Shown here: piece by piece, positions 1-7,673 of the stretch | How the letters are laid out: every line of letters begins with the position of its first letter | How positions within the stretch are numbered: position 1 is the first letter of the stretch | Assembly: GCA_049696015.1 (NCBI GenBank) | Contig: JBAVTG010000028.1 | Coordinates: 1-19,912, forward strand | Reading direction: 5' to 3' | From: JANMEX01 sp049696015 | GTDB taxonomy: Bacteria; Pseudomonadota; Alphaproteobacteria; Rhizobiales; Rhizobiaceae | Length of the DNA: 19,912 bases | Program-made: the position numbers and the translations under genes | Notes under the pieces: model-generated | Told to the model about the DNA's origin: nothing | What the model saw: only the letters and a program-made list of their open reading frames with translations | Databases searched by the model: none

Positions 1-927
1 GCGGTAGGGCACGGGCGTATCGGCAGTGAAGGTGGTGAATTCCTTGTCGCGGCGCAGGCCCGGACGCTCGGTTGACGTCGATTTCTTGAAGCGCTGCTTG
101 GCCAGCGGGATGAGATCGCGCAAAGCGTCGAGTTCCTCCGGGATCGCCGGGCGGCCGCGGAAAATGACTTCCTGGAATTCTTCCAGACGGAACATCCAGA
201 ACGGCAGTTCCAGCGTGTCAGCCTCGACGGTGATGGCATGATCGGGGAAGGCGGAGGAGAATTCATTGTGCGGATCAAGAATGAGCACGCGGATATCCGG
301 GCGCTTCTCGACGATCTTGCGCAACAGCAGGGTGACGGCGGTGGACTTGCCGACGCCGGTGGTGCCGACGACGGCGAAATGGCGCGACAGGAGCTTGTCG
401 ACATCAATGACGGCGGGAATGGAGGCTTCCTGCGCCAGATTGCCGATGGTGACGATGTTGACCTCGGTGGAGGCGTAAACTGCGGCCAAGTCGGCATGGC
501 GGATACGGTGGGCGATGGCGCCCATATAGGGGTAGGCCTTGATGCCGCCGGAGAAATAGGATGGCGAATCCGGCTTGTCCTGACGGATTTCGCCGGTGAG
601 TTCGACCAGAATGTGGACCACATGATCAAGGTTGGGATCCCAGTTCGGGTCTTCGGCCTTGATTTCGTAAATAAGGCCGACAATGCGGTTGTCGCCGACG
701 CGGATCGAGATGAGCTGGCCGACAGCCCAATAATCATCCGAAGCGCCGGAGGATTTGCCCGAAATGGCGGAAATGATGGCGCGGTTGCCGTCGCACTCGA
801 TGACATAGCCTTCAGAGCGGTTGCGCTTGAACGGGGCTGGCTGTTCGGCCGCATCGGTGGCGGGCGCTGCCCCGACATTGACCCGTTCAGCCGCGTCTGC
901 GCCCCGTGTCTCAACAGTATCCGTCAT
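1..927 (-). CDS. HerA-like DUF87 ATPase (5' part, truncated by window edge)
   Basis: The reading frame is open from an ATG at 927 down to base 1, giving 309 residues without a stop, so the C-terminal part lies outside the window. Residues 1-35 are a low-complexity Ala-rich tail. Residues about 38-175 look like the HAS-barrel-type domain of HerA/FtsK-like ATPases. A Walker A motif, GTTGVGKST, is at 188-196, followed by RVLILDPHNEF at 213-223, the DPH-(N/G)-E-(F/Y) signature of the HerA/DUF87 family. Known family members are hexameric ATP-driven DNA translocases that work with NurA-type nucleases or in other DNA-processing settings. No nuclease partner is visible here, so the exact role is open. 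It is divergent from the GNAT gene at 1118, with about 190 bases between them. Confidence 0.85.
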   Translation of the reverse strand, partial: MTDTVETRGADAAERVNVGAAPATDAAEQPAPFKRNRSEGYVIECDGNRAIISAISGKSSGASDDYWAVGQLISIRVGDNRIVGLIYEIKAEDPNWDPNLDHVVHILVELTGEIRQDKPDSPSYFSGGIKAYPYMGAIAHRIRHADLAAVYASTEVNIVTIGNLAQEASIPAVIDVDKLLSRHFAVVGTTGVGKSTAVTLLLRKIVEKRPDIRVLILDPHNEFSSAFPDHAITVEADTLELPFWMFRLEEFQEVIFRGRPAIPEELDALRDLIPLAKQRFKKSTSTERPGLRRDKEFTTFTADTPVPYR

Positions 928-1117
928 GCCAATCCCCTGCGCCGTTCCCCGGTATCCAGCGGTGAACCATAGGCCAAGATGCTTAAGGCCCCGTTCGGGC
1001 GCATGGTGAACAGGAAGTTAGGACGGTCATTGTGCACCGCAACAGAAAGCGGCTTGCAATCGGCTGGAGGGGGCCTATGTCTTGGGGTGGGAGGTGATTA
1101 GACCTCAAAGGCACGCC

Positions 1118-1630
1118 ATGCGCATCGCGCTTACCGCCAACCCTGACTTCAAGCCCCCCAAGGACGTGAGCTTGTGCATTTTGGGCAAGGCCGACATTCC
1201 GCTATTGGCGGATCATCTGACCGGGCTGGATGACCGCGCCCGCCATGACCGGTTCAACGGCGCGACAGATACGCAAACCATCGAAGATTACGCAAGGCGC
1301 TGCATCCATCCGGGCGTGATGGTGGTAGCGGCGATGCATGATGGAAAGGTTATCGGCGTTGCCGAGCTGCACCCGGCCAGCATCGAGGCTGCAGAAGCGG
1401 CATTCAGCGTGCATGAAGACTGGCGCGGCAAGGGCATCGGCGCGGCGCTGTTTGCCCTTATTTTGGAAGCTGCATGGTCGCGCGGGCTTGCCGAACTCGA
1501 CATATCCACCCATTCCGGCAACGAGGCGATGAAACGGCTGGCGCAAAAATTTGGCGCAGAGCTGCGCTTTGACCATGGCGAAGGTTTTGGGCGGATTGAT
1601 CTGGGCGACATAAGGATGCCGGAAGGCTAA
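1118..1630 (+). CDS. GNAT family N-acetyltransferase
   Basis: This encodes 170 residues from the ATG at 1118, chosen because AAAGG at 1107-1111 lies 6 bases upstream. A longer reading from a TTG at 1082 has no comparable ribosome site. The acetyl-CoA-binding motif A, RGKGIG, is at residues 103-108, within the usual beta4-alpha3 context (FSVHEDWRGKGIGAALFALI). It is followed by a helix and a THSGNEAMKRLAQKFGAEL segment typical of the GNAT C-terminal half. The family transfers an acetyl group from acetyl-CoA to an amine. The substrate (protein lysine, antibiotic or small metabolite) cannot be read from the sequence. The N-terminal part with GLDDRARHDRF resembles GNAT domains that also occur in larger protein acetyltransferases, but that is only a resemblance. 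It is a single gene, not in an obvious operon. Confidence 0.85.
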   Translation: MRIALTANPDFKPPKDVSLCILGKADIPLLADHLTGLDDRARHDRFNGATDTQTIEDYARRCIHPGVMVVAAMHDGKVIGVAELHPASIEAAEAAFSVHEDWRGKGIGAALFALILEAAWSRGLAELDISTHSGNEAMKRLAQKFGAELRFDHGEGFGRIDLGDIRMPEG

Positions 1631-1641
1631 TCGGCAAGGCG

Positions 1642-1668
1642 CAGCGGCAAATGCGCTGTATTTGTTTG
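1642..1668 (+). terminator. Possible terminator after the GNAT gene
   Basis: A short stem CAGCG (1642-1646) pairs with CGCTG (1654-1658) around a 7-base loop. It is followed by the T-rich run TATTTGTTT. The stem is only 5 bp and the T tract is interrupted, so it is a weak candidate. Confidence 0.3.
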
Positions 1669-2076
1669 ACCGCCTGATCAAAGCCAGCCGTTTCGGCCGC
1701 GGAGCTTGCGCAGCGGACCTGAGGCAAATCATGGTAGAACTGCATGCAATTCAAAGACTATTTCAAGTTGAACCTTCATTGGTTGCCGAGGGTTAACGGC
1801 AGCTATAACCGGAATTTTAAAATCCATGCTGGTCTATCGCGTCCATGTCTTCAAATATGTCATCATTTTTACACTTAAATATTTATAAAAATTGAGATTA
1901 TTCAAGTTTGTCGTTTGTATATAATTTTCATATGCAAATGATATATTTTAAGTTTCTGTTTTCTATTTCAAACTAAATTAAAAACATGACTCTTCCGCAA
2001 GGTCATAATTTGCTGGACAAACGGATTTCGACTTAATATGGGGATGCGGGGCTTATCATCCATATTGGGATTTTTT
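1669..2076. other. AT-rich intergenic island upstream of the methyltransferase/glycosyltransferase pair
   Basis: I see no gene in this stretch. Hand counting 1851-1990 gives 27 G or C in 140 bases (about 19%), against roughly 55-65% in the flanking genes. A perfect TATAAT lies at 1920-1925. A TTGAGA lies at 1892-1897 but is 22 bases away, so a standard promoter cannot be assigned confidently. Many T-n-A steps and A/T tracts are present, the sort of DNA bound by nucleoid silencers such as the MucR/Ros family in Rhizobiales. That role is inference. Confidence 0.6.
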
Positions 2077-3762
2077 ATGGGACAAGAGAAAGTAAGGGAT
2101 CTGCTTCAACGCTTGTCCCAGGCGCATCATCGCGGTGGGTCGTTCGGTTCAGACGTTTTGATGGCGATTGCCAACGTGTTGCCGAGCGGCGACATTACGA
2201 CGCTGGAGACCGGCTGCGGCAAGTCCACCATCATGTTTTCGCAGCTGGCCAAGAAGCATTATGTCTTTGCCTATGATGACCGGGATATGCCGGACAGCTC
2301 GGTTACGATGGTTCAATCGGATCCGGATTTCGGGGCTGACAGCGTCGAGTTTGTTTACGGCCCAACGCAAAATACGCTGCCGGTGCACAGGTTTCCCGAG
2401 GGTACCGAGTTCGACGTGATCCTCATTGACGGGCCGCACGGCTACCCGTTCCCGGATCTTGAATATGCGCTGCTTTATCCGCTGCTGAAAATCGGCGGCA
2501 TCCTGATCATCGACGACGTTCATATCCCGTCGATTGGCCACATGTTTGATACGCTGCGCGAAGACCGGATGTATGACGAAATCGGCGTGTTTGCCACGAC
2601 AGCTGTCTTGCGCCGGACGGAAATCGAGGGTGTGCCGGCAACCGGCGACCATTGGTACGAGCAGCAGTTCAACTATGCACGTTTTCCGCTGTCGATGGAC
2701 AAATACAGGCGCGACAGCTCGGCAGTGCTTGGCCAGAAGCTCGATTTTACCGACCGTGCCACTTATGACAAGCATGCGGTGCGCGGTCTTGAGTATTCGG
2801 GCAGTGAAACCGGCGCGCTGACGACCGACATGTCGAGCACGTTTTCAATCGAGGCGCCGCGCGACGGCGGCGCGCTGGCGTTGGAAATTGAATACCAGTC
2901 ACGATACCAGGACGCGGCCAAAGGCGCTGAAGTCATGGTTGGGACGACAAAGCGGGCATTGGCCTATGCGGCGAAACGCAAGACAGTGGTTGTCGAATTT
3001 CCCGAGGCGACCGAAGACCGCGTGACGGTTACGTTCCTGCATCCGAGCGCCATTCCAGAAGATCACAGGGGATTGCGCCGCTATGATTTCCGTCGCTGGG
3101 GATCGGACATATTTTCGATTAAGCCGGGCCTTGGAAAGGCGCGCAAATCCAATATCCCGCTGCAGGTCTCTGCAGCGAAGACTGATGTCGCTGTTTCTGA
3201 AAAGCCGGTGACGGGATTTTCGGAAAAGCCAATCGACCAAATGCAATTCAGGACCTTGCTGCAGCAAAAGGCTGCGGAGCACGCCTATGTGCTTTATCCG
3301 GATATGAAACAAACCATGGGCGTTTCGCGCAAATGGATGGTGGGCGATGACTCGCCGCTTCGTTTCCTGCCGGACAAGCTGAATTGGCATGTGCTTGAAC
3401 TGATGTGCTTTGAAGGCACCGATTTTGCCAATGCTGCGACATTGGCATTGCGCAACCGCATGGCGACACCGCATGAAATCCATATGGTTCAGCGCGATCC
3501 AAGGTCTTGGAACAAACTTTGGCTGCTTTTTGAAACCAGCCACCAGAACCGGCGCGAGAAAAGCCGGACCAAGCTGGTCGGACCGCTGCACCTTTACGTG
3601 CTGTGGCGCATTGCATTCAAGCTCTACCGCAAGGGTTTGACTTTTGCCGCCAAGCCGGCGCTGGCTGTCTTCAAGTTTTTTGCCAAGAGGTATTTCAAGA
3701 AGCATCAGCTTGAAATCGAGAAGTTCGCGATGGCCTATGAACTTCTGCAAAAAATCGACTGA
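2077..3762 (+). CDS. SAM-dependent methyltransferase with long C-terminal extension
   Basis: This encodes 561 residues from the ATG at 2077. An in-frame ATG at 2038 would add 13 residues; 2077 is preferred because TGGGA lies just upstream, but neither site is strong. Residues about 25-170 form a class I methyltransferase fold: LETGCGKST (about 43-51) is the SAM-binding motif I, DVILIDGPHGYPFPD (about 113-127) is the conserved core strand and loop, and LIIDDVHIP follows. This resembles the class I methyltransferases found in glycan gene clusters. The rest, about 390 residues, is not a standard methyltransferase domain. It contains a beta-rich middle, a DFANAATLALRNRM helical part that faintly recalls DUF4214, and a basic amphipathic tail (FKFFAKRYFKKH). 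It overlaps no neighbour and is followed 4 bases later by a GT4 glycosyltransferase, so the two are probably co-transcribed and act on a surface glycan. Confidence 0.75.
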   Translation: MGQEKVRDLLQRLSQAHHRGGSFGSDVLMAIANVLPSGDITTLETGCGKSTIMFSQLAKKHYVFAYDDRDMPDSSVTMVQSDPDFGADSVEFVYGPTQNTLPVHRFPEGTEFDVILIDGPHGYPFPDLEYALLYPLLKIGGILIIDDVHIPSIGHMFDTLREDRMYDEIGVFATTAVLRRTEIEGVPATGDHWYEQQFNYARFPLSMDKYRRDSSAVLGQKLDFTDRATYDKHAVRGLEYSGSETGALTTDMSSTFSIEAPRDGGALALEIEYQSRYQDAAKGAEVMVGTTKRALAYAAKRKTVVVEFPEATEDRVTVTFLHPSAIPEDHRGLRRYDFRRWGSDIFSIKPGLGKARKSNIPLQVSAAKTDVAVSEKPVTGFSEKPIDQMQFRTLLQQKAAEHAYVLYPDMKQTMGVSRKWMVGDDSPLRFLPDKLNWHVLELMCFEGTDFANAATLALRNRMATPHEIHMVQRDPRSWNKLWLLFETSHQNRREKSRTKLVGPLHLYVLWRIAFKLYRKGLTFAAKPALAVFKFFAKRYFKKHQLEIEKFAMAYELLQKID

Positions 3763-3766
3763 AGCC

Positions 3767-4963
3767 ATGACCAAGAAGATCACGATTGCAAATTTTTATC
3801 CGGTTTGGCCTCCTGTGGGCGGTGGACAAAGACGGATATTCTTTTTGGCGCGGGAATTGGCCAAGAAATATCTTGTCGATATTGTTGTGCTTGGCCGCGA
3901 CGGGACCAACCGGACGATCGAGTTTGGCGAGAATTTGCGCGAAATCACGATCGCGGCGGAACAAAGATTCCGCGACTGCGAGCATGTGGTCGATGCCAAA
4001 GTGAAGATGGCGGCCGACCTTGCCTACACACTGCATTGGAACGAATGCCAATCCTATCAGCGCTATCTGAGGAAGAGCATTTCCGATTCAGCGGCCGTTG
4101 TTTCGGCGCATCCCTATTCGACGTATGCAGTGCTGGATGCGCGCGGCAACAGGACGGTGCCTTTCGTGTTTGACTCGCAAAATGTCGAATATTTCCAGAA
4201 GACGCCCGTGCTGGCGGATCAGCCCGCCTATCTGGAGGAAATCGGCAAGATCGAGCGGACATCGCTGGAGTTTGCCGCCCTGTCCATCGCCTGCTCGCAG
4301 AACGATGCAGAGGGTTTTGCCAAGCTCTACAATGTCGACGCCAGCAAAATACGCATTGTTGAAAATGGTGTGGACGCCATTGGTGTTCCGCAACTGGATT
4401 CGGCCAAGCGCGCAGTGATCCGCGCTGAGCTTGGACTGGAAAACAAAACAGTGGCCCTGTTTGCCGGAAGTTTTCATTTTCCCAACTTCAAGGCTGCCGA
4501 CAGGGTGCTGGAGATGGCCAAGCGCCTTCCTGGCACGATCTTCGTCTTCCTTGGCAGCGTTTGCAAATATGACGCGCTGGCCAATTGCGGGCTGAGCAAT
4601 GTGATCCTGCTCGATGCGGTTGATGAATCGACCAAGTGGCTGGCATTCCATGTTTCGGACATCGGACTCAACCCGATGGAAACCGGTTCGGGCACCAACA
4701 TCAAACTGTTTGAGTATGCGGCGGCAGAGCTGCACATTTTGACCACCAAGTTTGGCGCGCGCGGCACACCGTTTGTGGACGGCAAGGATTTTACTGTTTG
4801 CGAGATTGACGAGTTTGCCAGCCAAATCGGCCGGATCTCGGCGCTATCACGCGCTGCGCAAACGAAAATCGGCAAAAATGCCAGAAACTGCGCCCTCAAG
4901 CATGTCGACTGGTCGGTTATCGGAAGCGTCTACCGCAAGGCGTTTGACGACCTTCTTGCGTGA
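3767..4963 (+). CDS. GT4-family glycosyltransferase
   Basis: This encodes 398 residues. The ATG at 3767 begins 4 bases after the stop of the methyltransferase gene, so translation is probably coupled. The frame is open further upstream, but that part lies inside the previous gene. The N-terminal half has a GT-B type opening (KITIANFYPVWPPVGGGQRRIFFLARELA) with the glycine-rich acceptor loop. The C-terminal half has ENGVD, LFAGSFHFPNFKAA and the donor-binding segment NPMETGSGTNIKLFEYAAA (302-320), typical of retaining GT4 enzymes. No membrane segment or signal peptide is seen, so it is a cytoplasmic enzyme using a nucleotide sugar. The sugar and acceptor are not predictable. Pairing with the methyltransferase suggests synthesis or capping of a polysaccharide or O-antigen-like chain. 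Confidence 0.85.
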   Translation: MTKKITIANFYPVWPPVGGGQRRIFFLARELAKKYLVDIVVLGRDGTNRTIEFGENLREITIAAEQRFRDCEHVVDAKVKMAADLAYTLHWNECQSYQRYLRKSISDSAAVVSAHPYSTYAVLDARGNRTVPFVFDSQNVEYFQKTPVLADQPAYLEEIGKIERTSLEFAALSIACSQNDAEGFAKLYNVDASKIRIVENGVDAIGVPQLDSAKRAVIRAELGLENKTVALFAGSFHFPNFKAADRVLEMAKRLPGTIFVFLGSVCKYDALANCGLSNVILLDAVDESTKWLAFHVSDIGLNPMETGSGTNIKLFEYAAAELHILTTKFGARGTPFVDGKDFTVCEIDEFASQIGRISALSRAAQTKIGKNARNCALKHVDWSVIGSVYRKAFDDLLA

Positions 4964-5033
4964 CATGCGACTTCATTTGGCGCATTTTTGCATTGGCGTG
5001 GCTCAGACAAACTTTGGCCGATTTGTCCAAGGC

Positions 5034-5062
5034 TTGACAGGAGCGCCTGCGGCGATAACAAT
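5034..5062 (+). promoter_or_regulatory. Probable promoter of the ilvBH leader
   Basis: A perfect -35 box TTGACA (5034-5039) is followed after 17 bases by AACAAT (5057-5062), a 4/6 match to TATAAT. A start of transcription about 7 bases downstream would fall at 5069, which is also the A of the leader-peptide ATG. The -10 box is imperfect and the start is predicted, not measured. Confidence 0.6.
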
Positions 5063-5068
5063 GCCGAC

Positions 5069-5119
5069 ATGAGAGAAATTCTAGTTGTAGTAGGAACGCG
5101 CACGGGCATGGCGGTGTAA
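5069..5119 (+). CDS. ilvBH leader peptide (branched-chain amino acid attenuator peptide)
   Basis: This is a 16-codon reading frame, MREILVVVGTRTGMAV, ending in TAA at 5117-5119. Codons 4-8 read Ile-Leu-Val-Val-Val, the three end products of the pathway. They use ATT, CTA, GTT, GTA and GTA; CTA and GTA look uncommon for this GC-rich DNA, which would sharpen ribosome stalling. No Shine-Dalgarno sequence precedes the ATG, and the predicted transcription start coincides with it, so the peptide may be translated from a leaderless mRNA. The frame lies directly in front of a stem-loop system and a terminator. Its job is to sense charged tRNA supply; the peptide itself is probably without function. 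Confidence 0.85.
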   Translation: MREILVVVGTRTGMAV

Positions 5120-5152
5120 CCGCCGGGCGAAAGCCAGCCGTGCGCGACAAAC

Positions 5153-5175
5153 AGGCTCCGAAAGGAGCCTTTTTT
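5153..5175 (+). terminator. Intrinsic terminator of the ilvBH attenuator
   Basis: AGGCTCC (5153-5159) and GGAGCCT (5164-5170) form a perfect 7-bp stem with a GAAA tetraloop, followed by an uninterrupted run of T at 5170-5175. It lies 72 bases before the ilvB start codon, so it can only be conditional. Confidence 0.9.
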
Positions 5176-5247
5176 ATTGCGCCGAATTTCAATAGAACCA
5201 GCTCATATCAGCCATGGCGACAAGCCGGCAACAGGACGGACGAAACG

Positions 5248-7065
5248 ATGACCACAGCCACCAAGACCGCTGCAAAGCATGATGCCCAAGCCCGAGAAAT
5301 GACTGGCGCGGAAATGGTCATTCAGGCGCTGAAGGACCACGGGATCAAAACGATCTTCGGGTACCCGGGTGGCGCGGTGCTGCCGATCTATGACGAACTC
5401 TACCAGCAAGCCGAAGACGGCAATGCGGTTGAACACATACTGGTTCGGCACGAGCAGGGCGCCGGGCACATGGCAGAAGGCTATGCGCGCTCGACCGGGA
5501 CGATCGGCGTGGCGCTTGTGACCTCCGGCCCTGGCGCAACCAACATCGTCACGCCCTTGCAGGACGCGTTGATGGATTCGATCCCGATGCTGGTGATCTC
5601 CGGGCAGGTGCCGACGTCACTGATCGGCTCGGATGCATTTCAGGAATGCGACACGGTCGGCATCACGCGGCCCTGCACCAAGCATAACTGGCTGGTGCGC
5701 TCGGTCGATGATCTGGCCAAGACGCTGCATGAAGCATTTCACATTGCGGGCACGGGCCGTCCCGGGCCGGTGCTGGTGGATATTCCAAAGGACGTGCAGT
5801 TTGCCAAGGGCCTGTACACGCCGCCGGTGGCTTTCGAGCGGCGCAGCTACATACCGCGGCTGGACCCCGACGAGCAGGCCGTCAAGGCAGCGGCAGAGCT
5901 GATGCTGTCGGCCAAGCGGCCGGTGATCTATTCGGGCGGCGGGGTGATCAACTCCGGCCCCGAGGCTTCGATGCTGCTGCGTGAACTGGTGGCGCTGACC
6001 GGGTTTCCGATCACCTCGACACTGATGGGGCTTGGCGCCTATCCGGGGCAGGGCGACAATTGGCTGGGGATGCTTGGCATGCATGGCACCTATGAGGCCA
6101 ACCTGGCGATGCATGATTGCGATGTGATGGTGAACATCGGCGCGCGTTTTGACGACCGGATCACCGGACGGCTCAATGCGTTTTCGCCGCACTCGAAAAA
6201 GATCCACATCGATATCGATCCCTCGCAGATCAACAAGGTTGTCCATGTGGACGTGCCGGTGATCGGCGACGTCGGGCGGGTGCTGAAGGCGCTGATTGCC
6301 GAGATCAAGGCGTCGAAGAAGAAGGCTGATGCGGCGGCACTGAAGGACTGGTGGGCGCAGATCGCCAAGTGGCGGGCGCGCCATTCCCTGGCCTATTCGC
6401 CGAACAAAGACGTGATCATGCCGCAGTATGCCGTTGAGCGGCTGTATGAGATGACCAAGCATCACGACACCTACATCACCACGGAAGTCGGCCAGCACCA
6501 GATGTGGGCGGCGCAGTTCTACCATTTCGACAAGCCGAACCGCTGGATGACATCGGGCGGTCTTGGCACGATGGGCTATGGCTTTCCGGCAGCGATCGGC
6601 GTGCAGGCGGCGCATCGCGATGCGCTGGTGATCGACATCGCCGGCGATGCCTCGATCCAGATGTGCATCCAGGAGATGTCCTGCGCGGTGCAGCACAATC
6701 TGCCGGTCAAGATATTCATTTTGAACAACCAGTACATGGGCATGGTGCGCCAGTGGCAGCAGCTGTTGCATGGCAACCGGCTGTCGAACTCCTACACCGA
6801 GGCGATGCCGGACTTTGTCATGCTGGCCAAAGCCTATGGCGGGCATGGCATACGCTGCGAAAAGCCGGCGGAATTGGATGATGCCATCCAGGAAATGATC
6901 GATGTGAAATTGCCGGTGATTTTTGACTGCCGTGTGGCGGCGCTCGCCAATTGTTTCCCGATGATTCCGTCCGGCAAGGCGCACAATGAAATGCTGCTGC
7001 CGGACGAGGCGACGGATGAAGCGGTGGCGAACGCAATTGATGCCAGCGGAAAGGGACTGGTTTGA
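5248..7065 (+). CDS. ilvB: Acetohydroxyacid synthase large (catalytic) subunit
   Basis: This encodes 605 residues, close to the usual size. The ATG at 5248 is chosen because a longer frame from a GTG at 5140 would run through the terminator hairpin; AGGA lies about 11 bases upstream. The enzyme is ThDP-dependent and condenses two pyruvates, or pyruvate with 2-oxobutyrate, in the first shared step of valine, leucine and isoleucine synthesis. FGYPGGAVLPIYD is at 37-49. The cofactor-activating glutamate is E69 in VRHEQGAGHMAEGYAR. The ThDP/Mg binding signature runs from GDAS (466-469) to NNQYMGM (493-499), with the usual about 25-residue spacing. A central FAD-binding region is present (GLGAYPGQGDNWLGMLGMHG). 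It is followed 23 bases later by ilvH, so the two form an operon under the leader attenuator. Confidence 0.97.
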   Translation: MTTATKTAAKHDAQAREMTGAEMVIQALKDHGIKTIFGYPGGAVLPIYDELYQQAEDGNAVEHILVRHEQGAGHMAEGYARSTGTIGVALVTSGPGATNIVTPLQDALMDSIPMLVISGQVPTSLIGSDAFQECDTVGITRPCTKHNWLVRSVDDLAKTLHEAFHIAGTGRPGPVLVDIPKDVQFAKGLYTPPVAFERRSYIPRLDPDEQAVKAAAELMLSAKRPVIYSGGGVINSGPEASMLLRELVALTGFPITSTLMGLGAYPGQGDNWLGMLGMHGTYEANLAMHDCDVMVNIGARFDDRITGRLNAFSPHSKKIHIDIDPSQINKVVHVDVPVIGDVGRVLKALIAEIKASKKKADAAALKDWWAQIAKWRARHSLAYSPNKDVIMPQYAVERLYEMTKHHDTYITTEVGQHQMWAAQFYHFDKPNRWMTSGGLGTMGYGFPAAIGVQAAHRDALVIDIAGDASIQMCIQEMSCAVQHNLPVKIFILNNQYMGMVRQWQQLLHGNRLSNSYTEAMPDFVMLAKAYGGHGIRCEKPAELDDAIQEMIDVKLPVIFDCRVAALANCFPMIPSGKAHNEMLLPDEATDEAVANAIDASGKGLV

Positions 7066-7088
7066 CCAGCGAAAAAGGGAAAAACAAA

Positions 7089-7670
7089 ATGAACGCTGCA
7101 AAACAACCGTCTGGCTCCGCCTATTTCATCGTCAAAGACCGTGAGACGCCTGAGAGTCACACGTTGGCGGTGCTCGTGGACAATGAGCCGGGCGTTCTTG
7201 CCCGTGTCATCGGCCTGTTTTCGGGGCGCGGCTACAACATCGACTCGCTGACGGTTTCCGAAACGGAGCATGAAAGCCATGTGTCGCGCATCACCATTGC
7301 GACGCGGGCAACGCCGCATACGCTGGAGCAGATCAAGAACCAGCTGGAGCGGATCGTCCCCGTCCATGGCGTGACCGATCTGACGGTGCGGGCGCGCGAA
7401 CTTGGCCAGGAAAAGCCGATAGAGCGGGAATTGGCGCTGGTCAAAGTGGCGGGCAGCGGCGAAAGCCGTGTCGAAGCTTTGCGTCTGGCCGAGGCGTTCC
7501 ACGCACGTGTGGTGGATGCCAACACGTCGCATTTCATTTTCGAGATCACCGGCAAGCAAACCAAGATCGACCAGTTCATCCAGATCATGGCGCCGCTGGG
7601 CCTCGTCGAAGTGTGCCGCACAGGCCTTGCGGCCATGAACCGCGGACCGGTTGGCATGGACCGGGAATAG
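7089..7670 (+). CDS. ilvH: Acetohydroxyacid synthase small (regulatory) subunit
   Basis: This encodes 193 residues from the ATG at 7089, with AAGGGA a suitable distance upstream. A TTG at 7062 overlapping the end of ilvB is less likely. The N-terminal ACT domain is obvious: HTLAVLVDNEPGVLARVIGLFSGRGYNIDSLTV, with the GVLARV glycines that bind valine in known homologues. The second half (RELALVKVAG to EVCRTGLAAMNRG) is the C-terminal domain that activates the catalytic subunit. The protein confers feedback inhibition by branched-chain amino acids. It is co-transcribed with ilvB. It ends 3 bases before the stop of the convergent DUF2269 gene, leaving no room for a normal terminator between them. 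Confidence 0.96.
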   Translation: MNAAKQPSGSAYFIVKDRETPESHTLAVLVDNEPGVLARVIGLFSGRGYNIDSLTVSETEHESHVSRITIATRATPHTLEQIKNQLERIVPVHGVTDLTVRARELGQEKPIERELALVKVAGSGESRVEALRLAEAFHARVVDANTSHFIFEITGKQTKIDQFIQIMAPLGLVEVCRTGLAAMNRGPVGMDRE

Positions 7671-7673
7671 GCT

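Larger units (their letters stand above)
5069..5175 (+). promoter_or_regulatory. Leader-peptide transcription attenuator of ilvBH
   Basis: Downstream of the stall codons, 5097-5105 (CGCGCACGG) is perfectly complementary to 5138-5146 (CCGTGCGCG), a 9-bp outer stem. Inside it sit two small hairpins: GGCGG/CCGCC (5110-5114/5120-5124), whose loop holds the leader stop codon, and GGC-GAAA-GCC (5126-5135). A terminator hairpin follows at 5153-5170. A ribosome stalled at the Ile/Leu/Val codons would cover the left arm of the outer stem. The freed AGCC at 5136-5139 could then pair with GGCT at 5154-5157 of the terminator. That competing helix is only 4 bp as I see it, so the antiterminator is not settled. 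Confidence 0.8.

Noticed and set aside
238..972. 244-residue plus-strand frame
   Set aside because: It is antisense to the HerA-like gene, Gly/Asp-rich, and shows no recognisable domain, whereas the minus strand gives a clear Walker A protein.
1202..1732. 176-residue minus-strand frame
   Set aside because: It is the antisense shadow of the GNAT gene with no family features.
1793..1807. CtrA-like half sites (TTAA-N7-TATA)
   Set aside because: It deviates from the TTAA-N7-TTAA consensus and lies in AT-rich DNA where such matches are expected by chance.
5617..7101. 494-residue minus-strand frame
   Set aside because: It is the antisense shadow of ilvB/ilvH; His/Arg/Val-rich composition and no motif. 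The plus strand is a textbook IlvB.
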